The notes: a model not told the origin generated them from the sequence alone. DNA of 64,000 bases from Gorsachius magnificus (GCA_034008185.1 CM067083.1:124824337-124888336), one strand, 5' to 3'; numbered from the stretch's first letter, positions 31,347 through 43,000 are shown. Numbers and translations are program-made.

Positions 31347-34300
31347 ATGGAGGAAGGGAAAGCGTATTCACCAGACGGTGAGCTGCCTGGGGCACGGGGT
31401 GCGGGATGGCCTTCTAAGAGCCTGGTTAATTCTCGAGGAGAGATTAAGCTGTGTGATTTCGGGGTCAGCGGTCAACTCATTGACTCCATGGCAAACTCTT
31501 TTGCGGGAACTCGGTCCTACATGTCTCCTGAGTGGTTGCAGGGCACCCACTACTCGGTCCAGTCCGACATTTGGAGCATGGGTCTGTCATTAGTGGAGCT
31601 GTCTATCGGAAGGTACCCAATCCCCCCGCCAGACTCCAAGGAACTGGAAGCAATATTTGGCCGTCCTGTAGTGGAGGGGGCAGAGGGAGAGTCTCACAGC
31701 ATCTCGCCATGGGCCAGGCCCCCAGGATGCCCCATCAGTGGCCATGGGATGGACAGCCGGCCTGCAATGGCCATCTTTGAACTGCTGGATTATATAGTTA
31801 ATGAGCTACCTCCCAAGCTGCCGAATGGAGTTTTCACACAAGATTTCCAGGAGTTTTTAAATAAATGCTTAATTAAAAATCCAGCAGAACGTGCAGATCT
31901 GAAGATGCTGATGAGTCACAACTTCATCAAACGCTCTGAAGTGGAGGAGGTGTTTGTTTGGTTTTTGTTTTTTTTTTAAAAAAAAATTTTCAGGCACTGG
32001 AATGGGCTGCCCAGGGAAATGGTTGAGTCCCCATCCCTGGAGGTATTTAAAAGACGGGCAGACGAGGTGCTTAGGGACAGGGTTTAGTGGTGGGATGGCA
32101 GGGTTAACGGTTGGACTTGATGATCTTAAAGGGCTTTTCCAACCAAAGTGATTCTATGATTCTATGGCCAAGTGCAAAGTGCGTCTCCTGTGGGAGCTGA
32201 ATCCTAAAATACTCAGGGCCAGACATGACCCCCTGGCTCGCCCAGACGTGTCTTGAGTCACACTCAGCCAATTTAGGGTAAGGGGGCTTCAGAGAAGCCG
32301 CTTTGCGGATGGGGTTAGAAGTAAAACTGGGAATTGCAGATCTCTTGGGATCTTGGGGAAAGCTTACTCCGCTTTTCCAGAGCGTAGCTACCTGGTGTGG
32401 GGCACCCCAGTGTTTAGGGTCTGCTGGCACTCAGCCTCGCTGATTAAAATTCCCCAAAGCCTCTTCACCAGATGTTTGCCTGTCCCCTGCCCCTTTGAAA
32501 AGCTGTTTTAAGTGGTTTCTTTACGTATCTGTGCTGGACATAATTTGTTTGGGGCACCGCAGTGCAGACCGCTAATAATCCCAGCCTGGATTTTTGAGCG
32601 TGTCGTGGTTTTCCTCGCAGGGGTTTTTGCTCACCTGGAAATGCTGGAGACACGGGCTCATCAGGCAGCCATGAAGCAGGAGGAAAGGGAGCAGCAAGAA
32701 GAGAAGCTGGCCAGGCTGAAAGCGAGAGTGCAGGAGCTGAGACTCCAAAGGGATGAGCTGCGGGCTAAAGTGGACCTGCAGCAAAAGGGGGTGAGAAGGG
32801 GCTTGCTGCAGACATCAGGCAGAGGCTCTGGTGTGCTCATGCTCTCAGGGGGTGGCTTTACCAAGGTGTTACAGTCTCAACTGTTTTTTTTTTTTTTATT
32901 TTCCCTTTTTAAGTGACATATAGTCCTGGTCTCCCCTGTTTTCAGTACCGCGTAGTCCAGAACTGCTGGGTCTGCTTGCTCGGAGGTCATGTGGCCATTT
33001 CCAAACTCTTTTTCTCGACTTTTTCTCCCCTCTTCTGCTTCATTTCTCCCCAGTTCTGCTTGAAATGCCATCTCGCTTTTCTCACTGATGGGTTATTTCT
33101 CTGTAGCCTGACTCTGTTTCCCACAGGTGACACGTTTGTGTCGGCGATTTCTGACCCCTCTTCTCTTCCGGCTTTTGCAGCAACTTGGGAAAGAAGGAGT
33201 CGCGTCGGATCCGGCGCAGCCCAGTGCTCAGGCTGTTTTGGAGTGGAAGATAAAAAGCGTTAAGGCCATGCTGCAGCTCTTTTACCTCACAGGTAATGTC
33301 TCGAGATCTGCGTGTGTTCTGCCAATGGCTGCATTTCTGGGTTGCTAAATTTTGGAAAACGAGCCTGATGTGAAGCGTAACTTCCCCGTTAACGGTGCTG
33401 CTGTTGTGCTTGGAGCCTTTAGAGTCTGATGGTGCTGGAAGAGCCATTACCTTGTAATTCTTTGCCTTTCACAGAAGGCCTCTGGGTTGTTCCAGGAACT
33501 GTTACTTACTGAACTGTGTTGCTTAAGCTAAGGTCTAGATTCTGGAAAATGTGTAGCTATGAAATCTTTGGGAATCAGGCAGTTAAATATCCAGTGGGTC
33601 TGGGTCTTCCAAGCAAGCTTGTGAGCTCAGCACTCTCTTTTCATCTGCTCCTGAGCTTTTAAAAAAAAACCAAAACATTTAGGTTTCCAACGAGAATCTC
33701 CTTTGCTCTGTCTTCTGGACAGTGCGAGGACATGAGTCCTGCTTGATGCAGGCGGGTTGATCCCTGCTGTGAGCACTCCTGCTCTCCTTGGGGCAATGAA
33801 GCGCTGCCTTCCTCCCCCCAGGGCTGCCTGTTCTCCCTGTTGCGCTGGAGCCAGGACCGCGCTTGGAAGTGGCAGCGTAACTCAGTTACCAGGAATTTAA
33901 GCAACCGTTCAGCCACTTTAACTCGTTAGAGGTCCCTTATTAAAAATTTCCTCTGTGTTATGTCCCTAAACTCTTGCAAGTCTTCAATCCTCGGTGGGAG
34001 CTCCCCGAGCTAGCGCAGTAAGAGGATGCGGCCCCTCTTGCGGTCTGCGTTGCCTTGGGGTGCTGAGTTAAGAGTAGCGCTGAGTAAACCCCCTCTCTGG
34101 GCCCAAGGGATCAGCGGGAAGCTGACCAAGCGGGGAGTGTGTTTCTGCATCAGCACGGCTTACGAGGGCACCTACTTGGACTCCTACTGCCTGGACCTGC
34201 TCACCAAGCCAGAGGTGCAGATTCACCGCCACTCCATCCCCACCTTCATCCCCCTGGAGCAGATTGCCAAGAAGTACTTGCAGACGGACATCAGGCGCTT

Positions 34301-37089
34301 CTTGTCTGTCCTGTCGGACCACCTGAACGCTTACGTGGGGAGGAGGTACCAGGCAGACCAGTTACAGGTACCAGTGGCCGCAGCAGTGGTGTTCACCCAT
34401 CCTTTTCCCTTTGATGTACCAATGTCACGAGCCTCTGAAGTGCCAGAGGGAATCTGGGCAGATTTCTTTATGTGGAGCGCTCGCTGTTCTGCTTTTTAGA
34501 ACTTACAAATTATTGTGTGAGTATAAACTGGGTTGCCCATTGCATCGATTGTTGTGTGACCAGACAATATCCAAGCACTCATTTAAAATTGACTGCCAAA
34601 CTCCAGAGGTGCCTACACTGAAATAGCTGTCATCCTGTAAAAAGCCGCTGGAGGACATGGCGTAAGGGTGCGCACGAGCACTGGTTTAGTTAAGTCTCTC
34701 CCAAATGAGAATCCCAGCATGGCAAGGGTTGGCAGTGCCCTCTGGAGATCACCCAGTGCCACCCCCCTGCTCAAGCAGGCTCACCCAGAGCAGGGGGCAC
34801 AGAACAGCATCCAGGCGGGGTGTGAATATCTCCAGAGAATGATGTACAGTGTACGGGCATGGTTTGGAGGGTTAGGGCACTGCACTCCACGAACTCCCAG
34901 CTAATGGGAGCTTCGTGTTTCAGAAGTTGTCTCTGTTCCCCCCCCCCCAGGAACACTTTTCACACCAGATAGAAGGAACCTTGCAGAGGAACTCCTTGTG
35001 TAACTTGCTGGTCTTCAATTACGACGTGTCAAGTAAAAGCAAGACCTTCCCGTTCAACGTGAGGCTGCTTTACGGAGATCTCTGCTGCAGCCTCCCCACT
35101 GACGTCGTTGTTTCCTGCGCATGTAAGTCAATGGCCTGGGGTGGGGGGGGGGGTCAGACCATAGTGTGGGTCTGCAGATGGATGGGATTTCCTTCTAGTT
35201 GAGTTTGGGGACTAAAGGCAGCAAGCTGTCATATTTCTGAGGGATAAAAGCTTATAGAAGAGGTTGTGTGCAGTCAGTGCTAGTGGGCTCTGTGGGAGCA
35301 AGCGCAGCCGGAGGCTCGGACGCCGTCAGTCTCAGTCGCGGTGATAGTTTGTTCCAGTCGACTTCTGGCCTTGGACTTGTTTCCAGTCCTTGAAAACCTG
35401 GCACCCAGCCCCGAGATCTTCCCGTAGGGTGGGAGTTACTTGTAGGCAAATACGACAGGATCTTTACAGCACCAGGAATTGCTCTCTCTTGATGCAATTA
35501 GATAAATGACTAATTGAGGCCTGGCATTGGGATGTCTCACATCATGTAGCTGGGCCCTACCTGCCCTTGCTGTGCTATTAGGTGTGTTGGCATGTGCCGC
35601 AGTGCAACAGCGGAGAGAAGAGAGGCAGGAGCGAGGGGTATGACCCCTTTGAGAGGGCCAGGAATACTGTGAAGTACTCGGAACAAAGATCTAAATACTC
35701 CTAACAAAGATCTCTGCCTGAAAACCTTTCCCTGACACCACCAGCTCCCCCTCCTCTGTATCGGTAACGCTCCCACGTCCTGGCTGACTGCAATGCTGAG
35801 TGTCTTGTGCAGCCCCGATGCCGGGGCACAGCTTAATTCTGGATCTGCGCTATTTTCTGGCTGATTATTACAAATCCCAAACTGGGTTTGAGGAATCGTT
35901 TGCCCACCTGTCTCCCCGCGTTTCGAGCCACGCTATGGCTGGGCTGTGGAGCACAGGGACCAAGGCGCAGCTAGATGGAGCTCTGCGCAGAGCAGCTAGG
36001 ACTAACAGTCTCGCTTCTCCACCCTCCGTCACAGTCTCAGGCCTGCTTCTGCGAGCTCCTCGGCTTGCGGTTAGGCTGGAGGCCAACCCTACCCTGGGCT
36101 GCATCAGGAGAAGCGTGGCCAGCATCGAGGGAGGGGATTGTGCCCCTCTGCTCTGCTCTGGGGAGACCTCCCCTGGAGCCCTGCGTCCAGCTCGGGAGCC
36201 CTCAGCACCAGGAGGACATGGACCTTGGGGGGGCCAGGGGGGGCTACTAAAATGCTCCGAGGGCTGGAGCCCCTCTGCTCAGGGCTTCAAGGGGGCCCAG
36301 AGGAAAGGAGGGGACAAGCTTTTTAGCAGGGCCAGCTGGGACAGGACAAGGGGGGATGGCTTTAAACTGAAGCAGGGGAGGTTTAGACTGGATCTAAGGA
36401 AGAAATTCTTTCCAGTGAGGGTGGTGAAACCCTGGATCCCTGGGACATTCCAGGCCAGGTTGGCCGGGGCTGTGAGCAACCTGATGTGGTTCAAGGTGTC
36501 CCTGCTCCTGCAGGGGGGTTGGGCTGGGTGGGCTCTGGGGGTCCCTTCCCACCCAAACCATTCTAGGATGATGAGCAGTTGTGTGCTGCGTCACCAGTTA
36601 CCCCTCTCCCTTCCTTGCCGTAGCCATCCCTTTATAGGTGAAGTTCTGCCTTTGCTCACAAAATTTAGCATCCTCCAAGGTGAGAGTGCAAGGAGGTGGT
36701 GGAGGCTCCCACCTTGCTGTCCTCTCCCTTCAGCAGCGGGTGTTTCTTAAGGCGCTTGCGCTCTCTGCAGCCATCGAATCCCCTGGGGGAGCCGCGGGAC
36801 ACAAAGGGTTAGGAAGGAGAGAGAAGGGTTGTGAGAAATAAAACTGTATGGCGAGGGAGAGTGAAAAGCTCTCCCGGGACAAGGGAAGAATGAGAAGCGA
36901 ATGGGTTTATGCCAGCAATAACAATTTTCCTTTCCCCACTGCTCCGTCCGCTCCTGTCGGCCAGCGGACGCTCCCGCAGCTCTCGCAGAGGCGGCAGCCG
37001 CTCACTCGGAGCTGTTTCGCCGCGTGGCCCTGCACAAAGCCTTCCGCTCCTTCGGCAGCGCTGAAGAAAGCGTGGATGGAGCGCCGTAA
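31347..37089 (+). CDS. CENPO: Centromere protein O
   Basis: CENP-O is a subunit of the CENP-O/P/Q/R/U complex of the constitutive centromere-associated network at kinetochores. Six coding exons: 31347-31377, 32621-32790, 33181-33292, 34108-34367, 34951-35122 and 36965-37089 (TAA 37087-37089). All have AG/GT sites and phases that close (870 nt, 289 residues; human has 300). The N-terminal half of the protein is a coiled coil (about residues 15-65, rich in Glu, Gln and Leu). The rest is the RWD-like core with [54 protein letters not shown], and [15 protein letters not shown]. The last exon is Ala-rich and less like the human protein. The ATG at 31347 is the first in-frame start and fits the human N-terminus (ME...PDG then GV.AHLE.LET). 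Intron 1 holds the MAP2K2 retrocopy. Confidence 0.94.
31396..31953 (+). pseudogene. MAP2K2: Processed, truncated MAP2K2 (MEK2) copy in CENPO intron 1
   Basis: Codons from about 31410 read as MEK2 from the segment after the catalytic loop: [19 protein letters not shown], the activation-loop serines in [17 protein letters not shown], then [21 protein letters not shown] and on to [13 protein letters not shown]2 rather than MEK1 is shown by [22 protein letters not shown] and [15 protein letters not shown]. Sequence from at least five parental exons is joined with no introns, so it is a retrocopy. It lacks the N-lobe, the glycine loop, the HRD loop and the C-terminal tail (stops at EEV), so it cannot be a kinase alone. 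Its frame has no stop from 31347 to 31977. Substitutions include Arg to Trp after SPE. The 5' edge is blurred: cgggatg.gccttct may be the end of the HRDVKPS codons with four bases lost. Confidence 0.88.
31986..32165 (+). mobile_element. CR1 LINE 3' tail fused to the MAP2K2 copy
   Basis: It starts at tcaggcactggaatgggctg and ends gattctatgattctatgg. It lies in the same orientation as the MAP2K2 copy, separated from it only by a T-rich/A-rich linker of about 35 bases (31952-31987). Confidence 0.9.
32166..34107. other. CENPO introns 1 (rest), 2 and 3
   Basis: Intron 1 remainder 32166-32620, intron 2 32791-33180 and intron 3 33293-34107. No repeat or gene is recognised; a poly-T run lies at 32884-32897. 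Confidence 0.65.
34368..34950. other. CENPO intron 4 with CR1 fragment
   Basis: Holds a minus-strand CR1 piece at 34730-34850; otherwise unremarkable. A 10-base C run forms the acceptor tract. Confidence 0.7.
34730..34850 (-). mobile_element. CR1 LINE, short 3' fragment, minus strand
   Basis: The reverse complement of the segment seen at 7090-7210, including the piece ccccctgctcaagcaggctc and the terminal gggtgtgaatatctccagaga. Confidence 0.82.
35123..36964. other. CENPO intron 5 with CR1
   Basis: Holds the CR1 at 36079-36572. The sequence at 35800-36078 is not recognised. An aataaaa at 36837 lies in the intron and could serve a shortened transcript. Confidence 0.65.
36079..36572 (+). mobile_element. 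CR1 LINE, internally deleted
   Basis: It matches 29359-29960 closely but lacks two internal blocks (near 36270, after cccctctgctc, and near 36435, after gtgaaaccctgg). It ends accattctaggatgatg. The 316-codon open frame across it is a by-product. Confidence 0.88.
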
Positions 37090-37769
37090 GCCGCCCTGGC
37101 TTTCCTCAGTAACGCCTCTCCCCGAGCTCCCCCGCCTGCGGGGAGTGATCTCGAAACGCAAATGTTTTCCGTGGACTGCGGCGCTGCGGCTGGGAACCCC
37201 CCGGGGAGCAGTTGGCCCGGTCTGAGTCTCGAGAGCAACGTTTCCATGTGGCTTTCGGGTGTCTGTTGTTGCACATGATCCTTCCTCGGCGCTGAGCTAT
37301 TTGCTTGTTCCGGTGCTGAGCCCTGCGGTTGCTGCCGCAGAACTCCACGGTTGCAGGGAACGTCTGATGGCTGGAATGAGAAATTATGTTAAAACTTCCA
37401 AGATCTGGGCGCCTTCGGGGCAGTGCCCGTGCACTTATCCAGTGCTCCTCAAAACGAGGGGAACAATCTCTGCCCTGCTTGCTACAGTCAGGAAAGGATT
37501 TCGGGTTAGGGGCTGGAAGGGGTTGAGGGACGGAGGTGAGGTTTAGTTATTGCCAGCAGCAGCCCGTGCCCCCGTGTGGGTGGTGTTACCCCCCCTTGAG
37601 CACAAACACCGAACTTTCCAGAAAATTTCACACCAGCCGTGGCTTTCCGCGTGCTATTTCCTTCCCTTCAGGCACGGGGCAGCTTTGCTAGTGTCCCGTT
37701 GTTGTGCTTCAAGTCTGGATCAGATCTTTAAAAACTTGCTGTATCATAATAGTGCTTTAAAAACTCGTT

Positions 37770-37775
37770 AATAAA
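37770..37775 (+). terminator. Polyadenylation signal AATAAA, CENPO
   Basis: Canonical hexamer about 680 nt after the CENPO stop in AT-rich sequence, followed by a T-rich run at 37822. It is the first good signal downstream. Confidence 0.6.
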
Positions 37776-37954
37776 AAGTTTTACGTTACTGAAATTGCGG
37801 TGTTTAAAAAAAAAAAGGAATATTTTTTTTTTTGGCCTTAAGATGGGGTTTAGCAGAGTAGAATGGAGCTTAAATGCCAATATATCTCATGTGGATTAAA
37901 CAACAGCATTTTCCCCTCTCTCATTTTTATGCCAGTCCCATGTGTGATAAAGCT

Positions 37955-38190
37955 GAAGCTGCGCCAGGGCAGGTTTAGGCTGAACATTAGGAAAAACTTC
38001 TTCACCGAGAGGGCTGTCAGGCTCTGGAATGGGCTGCCCAGGGAGGTGGTGGAGTCCCCATCCCTGGAGGTATTTAAAAGAAGGAGAGATGAGGTGCTGA
38101 GGGCCAGGGTTTAGTGGTGGGATGGCAGTGCTAGGTTAACGGTTGGACTCGATGATCTTAAAGGGCTTTTCCAACCGAGGTGATTCTATG
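37955..38190 (+). mobile_element. CR1 LINE, 3' end fragment
   Basis: It runs from gctgcgccagggcaggtttaggctgaacatt to ccgaggtgattctatga. This is the same subfamily as 4490-4755. Confidence 0.9.
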
Positions 38191-38694
38191 AAAGCACAGG
38201 GAAAGCGCTTGATAATTTTAATTTTTTCTGTAATTATTAGAGCTCTGTGTCCAGGTTGGACCGCACAACCCATTTAGATGTAACCTCTGCCTGTTGAGGG
38301 ACATAGCTTCCAGTGGTGCTTCCTGCCCCCAATACTCGGGGGTCCTCAGGGGGGAAGGCTCACGGGGCTGGCGCCTCCCGGCTGAAGCTGCTTTTGAAGA
38401 GCTGTGGGGTGAGGGTTCACTGACTCGCGTTGGAGGGGCCGGGGCTTTTGAATATCTGCTCCTGATGCCAGCTGTGCACCCCCAAAAGGCATCTTCGTCA
38501 TCCCACGGCACTTTTAATTCTGCAGTTGTGTTTTCTTCTGTGGAAAAAAAGTTGGGGAAGTGGGAAGAGTGCTGCTGGGTGCCTCGCCTGTGCCTGAGGG
38601 CGGCCCTGGGTTTCCAGGGGACAGATTTCTGTGGAAGCCCCTGCCCTGACCTTGCACACCTTCCTGTTGAGGTCCCTCCCGTGAGGGGAGGCAA

Positions 38695-38945
38695 AGCCGT
38701 GGGGTGGTCTGGACCAGGCTTTTGGGGGAAAGCTGTGGGAACTGAGGTAGCTGAGGCAGAGCCGTGGGGTGAAGGTCTGGACCAGGCTTTTGGGGGAAAG
38801 CTGTGGGAACTGAGGTAGCTGAGGCAGAGCCGGCTTTTGGGGGATCTGTGGGAACTGAGGTAGCTGAGGCAGAGCCATGGGGTGAAGGTCTGGACCAGGC
38901 TTTTGGGGGAAAGCTGTGGGAACTGAGGTGGCTGTGGCAAAGCCG
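38695..38945. repeat. About 68-bp tandem repeat, four copies (one shortened)
   Basis: The unit contains gtctggaccaggcttttggg, then gggaaagctgtgggaactga and ggtagctgaggcagagcc. The third unit lacks the first part. Stop-free frames across it on both strands are repeat by-products. Confidence 0.88.
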
Positions 38946-40071
38946 GGCTTAGCCCCAGATCTTAGGCACAACCCCCTGTTTGTGTGGGACGGAGAGAGGC
39001 AGGTGTGGGCCGTAAGACCCCCCGCAGCGCCAGGTCGTATCCCAGGGTACGAACACCTGCAGCAGGGCTGCCTCTGGAGGTGCCTTTGGGGACCCCTCCA
39101 AAACCCAACACCCCCTCGGAAAGGCGATCAAACCCTTCTCGCTGCAGCCCAAACCCCGGAAGAAAGCAGGCGCAGAATCAAGGCTTTGAAATTCAACTGC
39201 TTCTATTCAAGAAACTAGCGGCATGGTTACACTCTGCGGGGGCCTGCCTTCGCACCCCGGCCCTGGCAGCGGCGGGTTTAGCGCTCGGCCAGTCCCTGGT
39301 CCTCTCCTCCATCAAGGGACAGCAAAGCGACAGCAGCACCCGCGGGGCAGCGTCCGGACGAGCGCGAGCCCCGCTGCGGGGAGGAAACGGGCACAGTTAA
39401 AAATATAAATGTCAATCTGTACTCTTATCTTATATATATTTATATATCTGAAATACACAATGTGGGTTCCTTTTTCTTCTTCCCCGAGTCGAAGGCGGCA
39501 CCGCGCTCTGCATCTTCCCCCATCTCCTAACTACGGCGGTTTGCAACGAGGATGAACTTGGTCCGAACTAACAGCAAACCCCGGATGCTCCCGGCACGCA
39601 GGAGAGACGTGGTGTCTTCCCATCCGGCCCTGAGTTTGGCTCTCCTCGTGCCGAGCACGCGGCGGCTGGGGCCCGTGATGCTACTTTTAATGTCATGCTG
39701 TCCCCCGGCGTGGCTGGCGGTGTGGCCACCGGCCCGGTGAAGCCCAGGGAAAGGCAACGTGTGTCCCTGGCCCCGTGCCCGCCGGGGGCTGCGAGCTTGC
39801 GTGCGCTTGCGTGCGAGCGTGAACGGCTGGAGGAGCCTGCCGGGGCGGCCCCGCAGCCCCCTCTTGCTCAGCCGCAGGCGCGATGGAGCAAAATCCCCCA
39901 CCAGAAACCTCCGGAGGGAGCTCGGAAAGGGTCGTGCCAAGGGGTTCGTTTCTTGAGTTTGGTTTCAAGTCCGGACCATGGTGGGATGGACATCCCAGGT
40001 GGCAGGCGCCGGGTCCCCCTCCAAGCCGAGCCGGGAGGCGGTGGCTGTGCTGGCGGGTGGGCGCCGGACCC

Positions 40072-43000
40072 TCACGAGCTGTCCACCACCTGATGGGGCA
40101 GGGTGACGGAGGAGCCGTTGACGAAGGAGCCCTGCTTCTCCCGGCCCTTGAGGAAGAAGGTGAGCAGCTCCCCTTTGCCCTTGACATAGATGGCTCCCCG
40201 GCGCACGAAGCGGAAGCCGTACTCCTTCAGGATGAGGTGGGTCTCCTCCACCACCTGTGAGGACAAGCAGACGTGGTGGCAGGCCCGGAGGGGTCCTTGG
40301 CACGGGGTGCAGGGACCCCCCCTGTGCCACTTGGGCAACAGGTCTACCCACCTGCCCCATTGTCTTGGGGTGCCTCACCCTGCCCCGCTCCCCGCTTGAG
40401 GGAGCCTCTCAGCCAGCCCCAACCCTCCCACTTTTCCCCCCCCAAAGCCTGGGTCTTCCAAGGGCTGCAGCCCCACCAAGGTTGCTGATTTGTGCCCCCC
40501 ATCATCGCCCCACCTGTATGTTCCCCATCACGCCGGTGGATTCCATCCTGCTGGCCACGTTCACCGTGTTGCCCCAGATGTCATAGTGCGGCTTGCGGGC
40601 ACCGATGACACCCGCCAGCACGGCCCCCTTGTTCATGCCTGTGCGAGACAGGGAGCAGATGTCACCTCTATGCCTGGTGACACGGATGGGATGTCCTGGT
40701 CTGCAGGAGAGTCTGTCCCAGGGGACGAGTTGGGGCAATGAGGTGTGTGTCCCCCCCCAGCCCTGCTGCCTTCAGCTGCTGAACTACAGCTTCTGCCCAG
40801 TGTCCCACCACTCGCGGGGAAGGAGGGACAGGGGATGCTGAGGCAGCCCCTGCCCCATGCTCATGGACAAGAGGAAACAGCCTCAAGTTGTGCCAGGGCA
40901 GGGTGAGGTTGGCCCTGGGGAACAATTCCTTCCCCAAAGGGCTGTCAGGGGCTGGAAGGGGCTGCCCAGGGAAGGGGTCGAGTCCCCAGCCCTGGGGGGA
41001 TTGAACAGCCGGGCAGAGGCGGTGCTGAGGGCCAGGGTTTGGGGGTGGGATGGCAGGGGTAGGGGAACGGTTGGGCTGGGGGAGCTTCAAGGGCTTTGCC
41101 AACTCAAACCATTCCATGATTCTGTGACTCACCTATGCGGAGCATGAAGTTGTTGAAGGATTGGTAGTTGATGTTCATCAGCGTCACCTTCATGGCTAAG
41201 GCAAAGTCAGCCAGGTCGGCCAAGTGCTGCCAGCGCTCCTTATCCGAGAGGGTCTCCTTCTGCAAGGGCAGCGCGGGTCAGGCCTGTCTACCCCTCGCCC
41301 ACTGACCCCACACCACAGGGACCCCTCACCTTGGCGCTGTAGCCGTTGGCATTGGCATCAGGGGTCACTCCAGAAGCAGCCATGTAGGTGCTGCCGATGG
41401 TTTTGATTTTGGTGATGCACCGGAATTGGGGTTCGTCCAGGAGCTGAGCCGTGGAGACAAGACCCTCAGGCACCCCAGGGCCATGGCAGGTCCTTCTGCC
41501 CCCAGATGGGGCAGGGAGGGAAGGTCTGGCCAAACCCCATGCCATCCCCGTGGCTGCCTCCATCCCAACTCACCGCATCAAAGTCGGAGATGATCTCGTT
41601 GAGGAACCGCAGGCACTCGATGCCCCCGTTGTTGATGCTCTCCTCTGTGTAGAAGTCGGCAAAGTTGGGGAGGGAGGCAAACATGACGCCGATCTCGTCT
41701 AGGACTGGCTGTACAGCTCCTGGGGACAGGATGGGGGGTGGCTGTGAACCAGGGACGTGCCCACACCAGCACCTCTGGCAAACCCAAACCCTCCTGTGTA
41801 TCCATCTTCCCTTGGCACATGTGGAATAAATGAGGGTGCTCTGCAACCTCACCTTGCACAGCCAAGACCTCATCTTCATCCAGCCAAAGATGCCCATCCA
41901 GAACTTTCAAAGGTTCCAAATCCAGATGCCCCACACACAAAAAAATGGGGGCAAATCCCTCTCTCCCGTGTGCCCCTCACCTCATCCCGCTTCTTGGAGC
42001 CCAGGAAGTGCCGGGCCACGTGCTCGGGCAGCATGTTGGTGACAAGGGCCTCGTTCCAGCGCCGCATCTCGTAGACCCGCTCCTTCTGGTCATGGACATC
42101 GATCTTCCAGAGGAAGAGGGTCCTGGCCAGCTTCTCCACCTGTGGGTGGGAGGAGATGGCTGTACCCCCCAGTTCCCACGCACCAGTGGAGTCCTCTCCA
42201 GTGCTGGGAGCATCCTGGCTGCTGTGGGGCCAGTCTGGGGTTGGGGACAGCCTGGAGAGAGGCTCTGGGACAAGGTGAAGCCCTAACTAGGGACATGAGA
42301 CCTGCTCTGAGGTGCACATGGGACCCTCACAGGGCAGGCATGGGCCTTAGGGCCACCACATCGTACTGCCCACCCCTAAGCATGGGGGTGAGCTGGAGGT
42401 GCTCTCTGCACTGACGCAGGGCTTCCTTGGGTGGCCTTCCTTGGAGAAGAGCCAACGATGCTGTCCACAGCTGGGGACAAATCCTGCTGCCTTGGAGCTT
42501 GTAAAAAATAAGGGCAGGGCTGAGGGTGAAGACGTAGAGGGGAGGAAGAGCTTCCCGGGTTGGGGGGAGAGTCACTCACGTGGCGAGAGAAGTAGTAGAA
42601 GCTGAGCATCACGATGAAGATCATCGCCGTCATGGAGTACTTGGAGGGGACCAGGGAGGACCTGCCAGCAGAGGCAGCGAGGCATGGGTGGGCAGTGGGC
42701 ACGGCCATACCCCCCAACCCGTGTCCACCCCCTGCCACCCCTTACGTGCTTTGCTGGCCACGGCGGTGGTCATACTGATCAAAGATGTGCTCCCAGGCGT
42801 AGATGTTGACGGCGCCGGTGGCCCCGGTGATCAGCACCATGAGGGTCAGCTTGACCATGTGGCTGACCTGCACCAGCATGATGGTGGCCACCAAGGCCAG
42901 CAAGGCGATGTAGCTGTAGTACTTGGGCTGCTCCCCGCAGCCGCCTGGCCACGGTGGCCCCGCTGTCCCGTTGCCCGTCCCACCATGGTCCTGCCGGCAG

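Larger units (their letters stand above)
37776..40071. other. Convergent 3' region between CENPO and ADCY3
   Basis: Holds a CR1 (37955-38190), a 68-bp tandem repeat (38695-38945) and probable ADCY3 3' UTR towards 40071. No coding gene is supported. The ADCY3 polyadenylation site cannot be fixed; ATTAAA on the minus strand (complement at about 39686) is a candidate. Confidence 0.6.

Noticed and set aside
30992..31381. Repeated PRKRKV, like a nuclear localisation signal
   Set aside because: It appears only in a frame not joined to the CENPO ATG and comes from the purine-rich minisatellite.
31347..31979. Treating the 210-codon frame as the normal CENPO N-terminus or as a working kinase
   Set aside because: The CENPO exon 1 donor at 31378 joins in phase to exon 2 and matches human CENPO, and the MEK2 part lacks the ATP site and the HRD loop.
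35800..36750. 316-codon plus-strand frame in CENPO intron 5
   Set aside because: Most of it is a CR1 copy, and the first part has no recognised protein or splice logic with CENPO.
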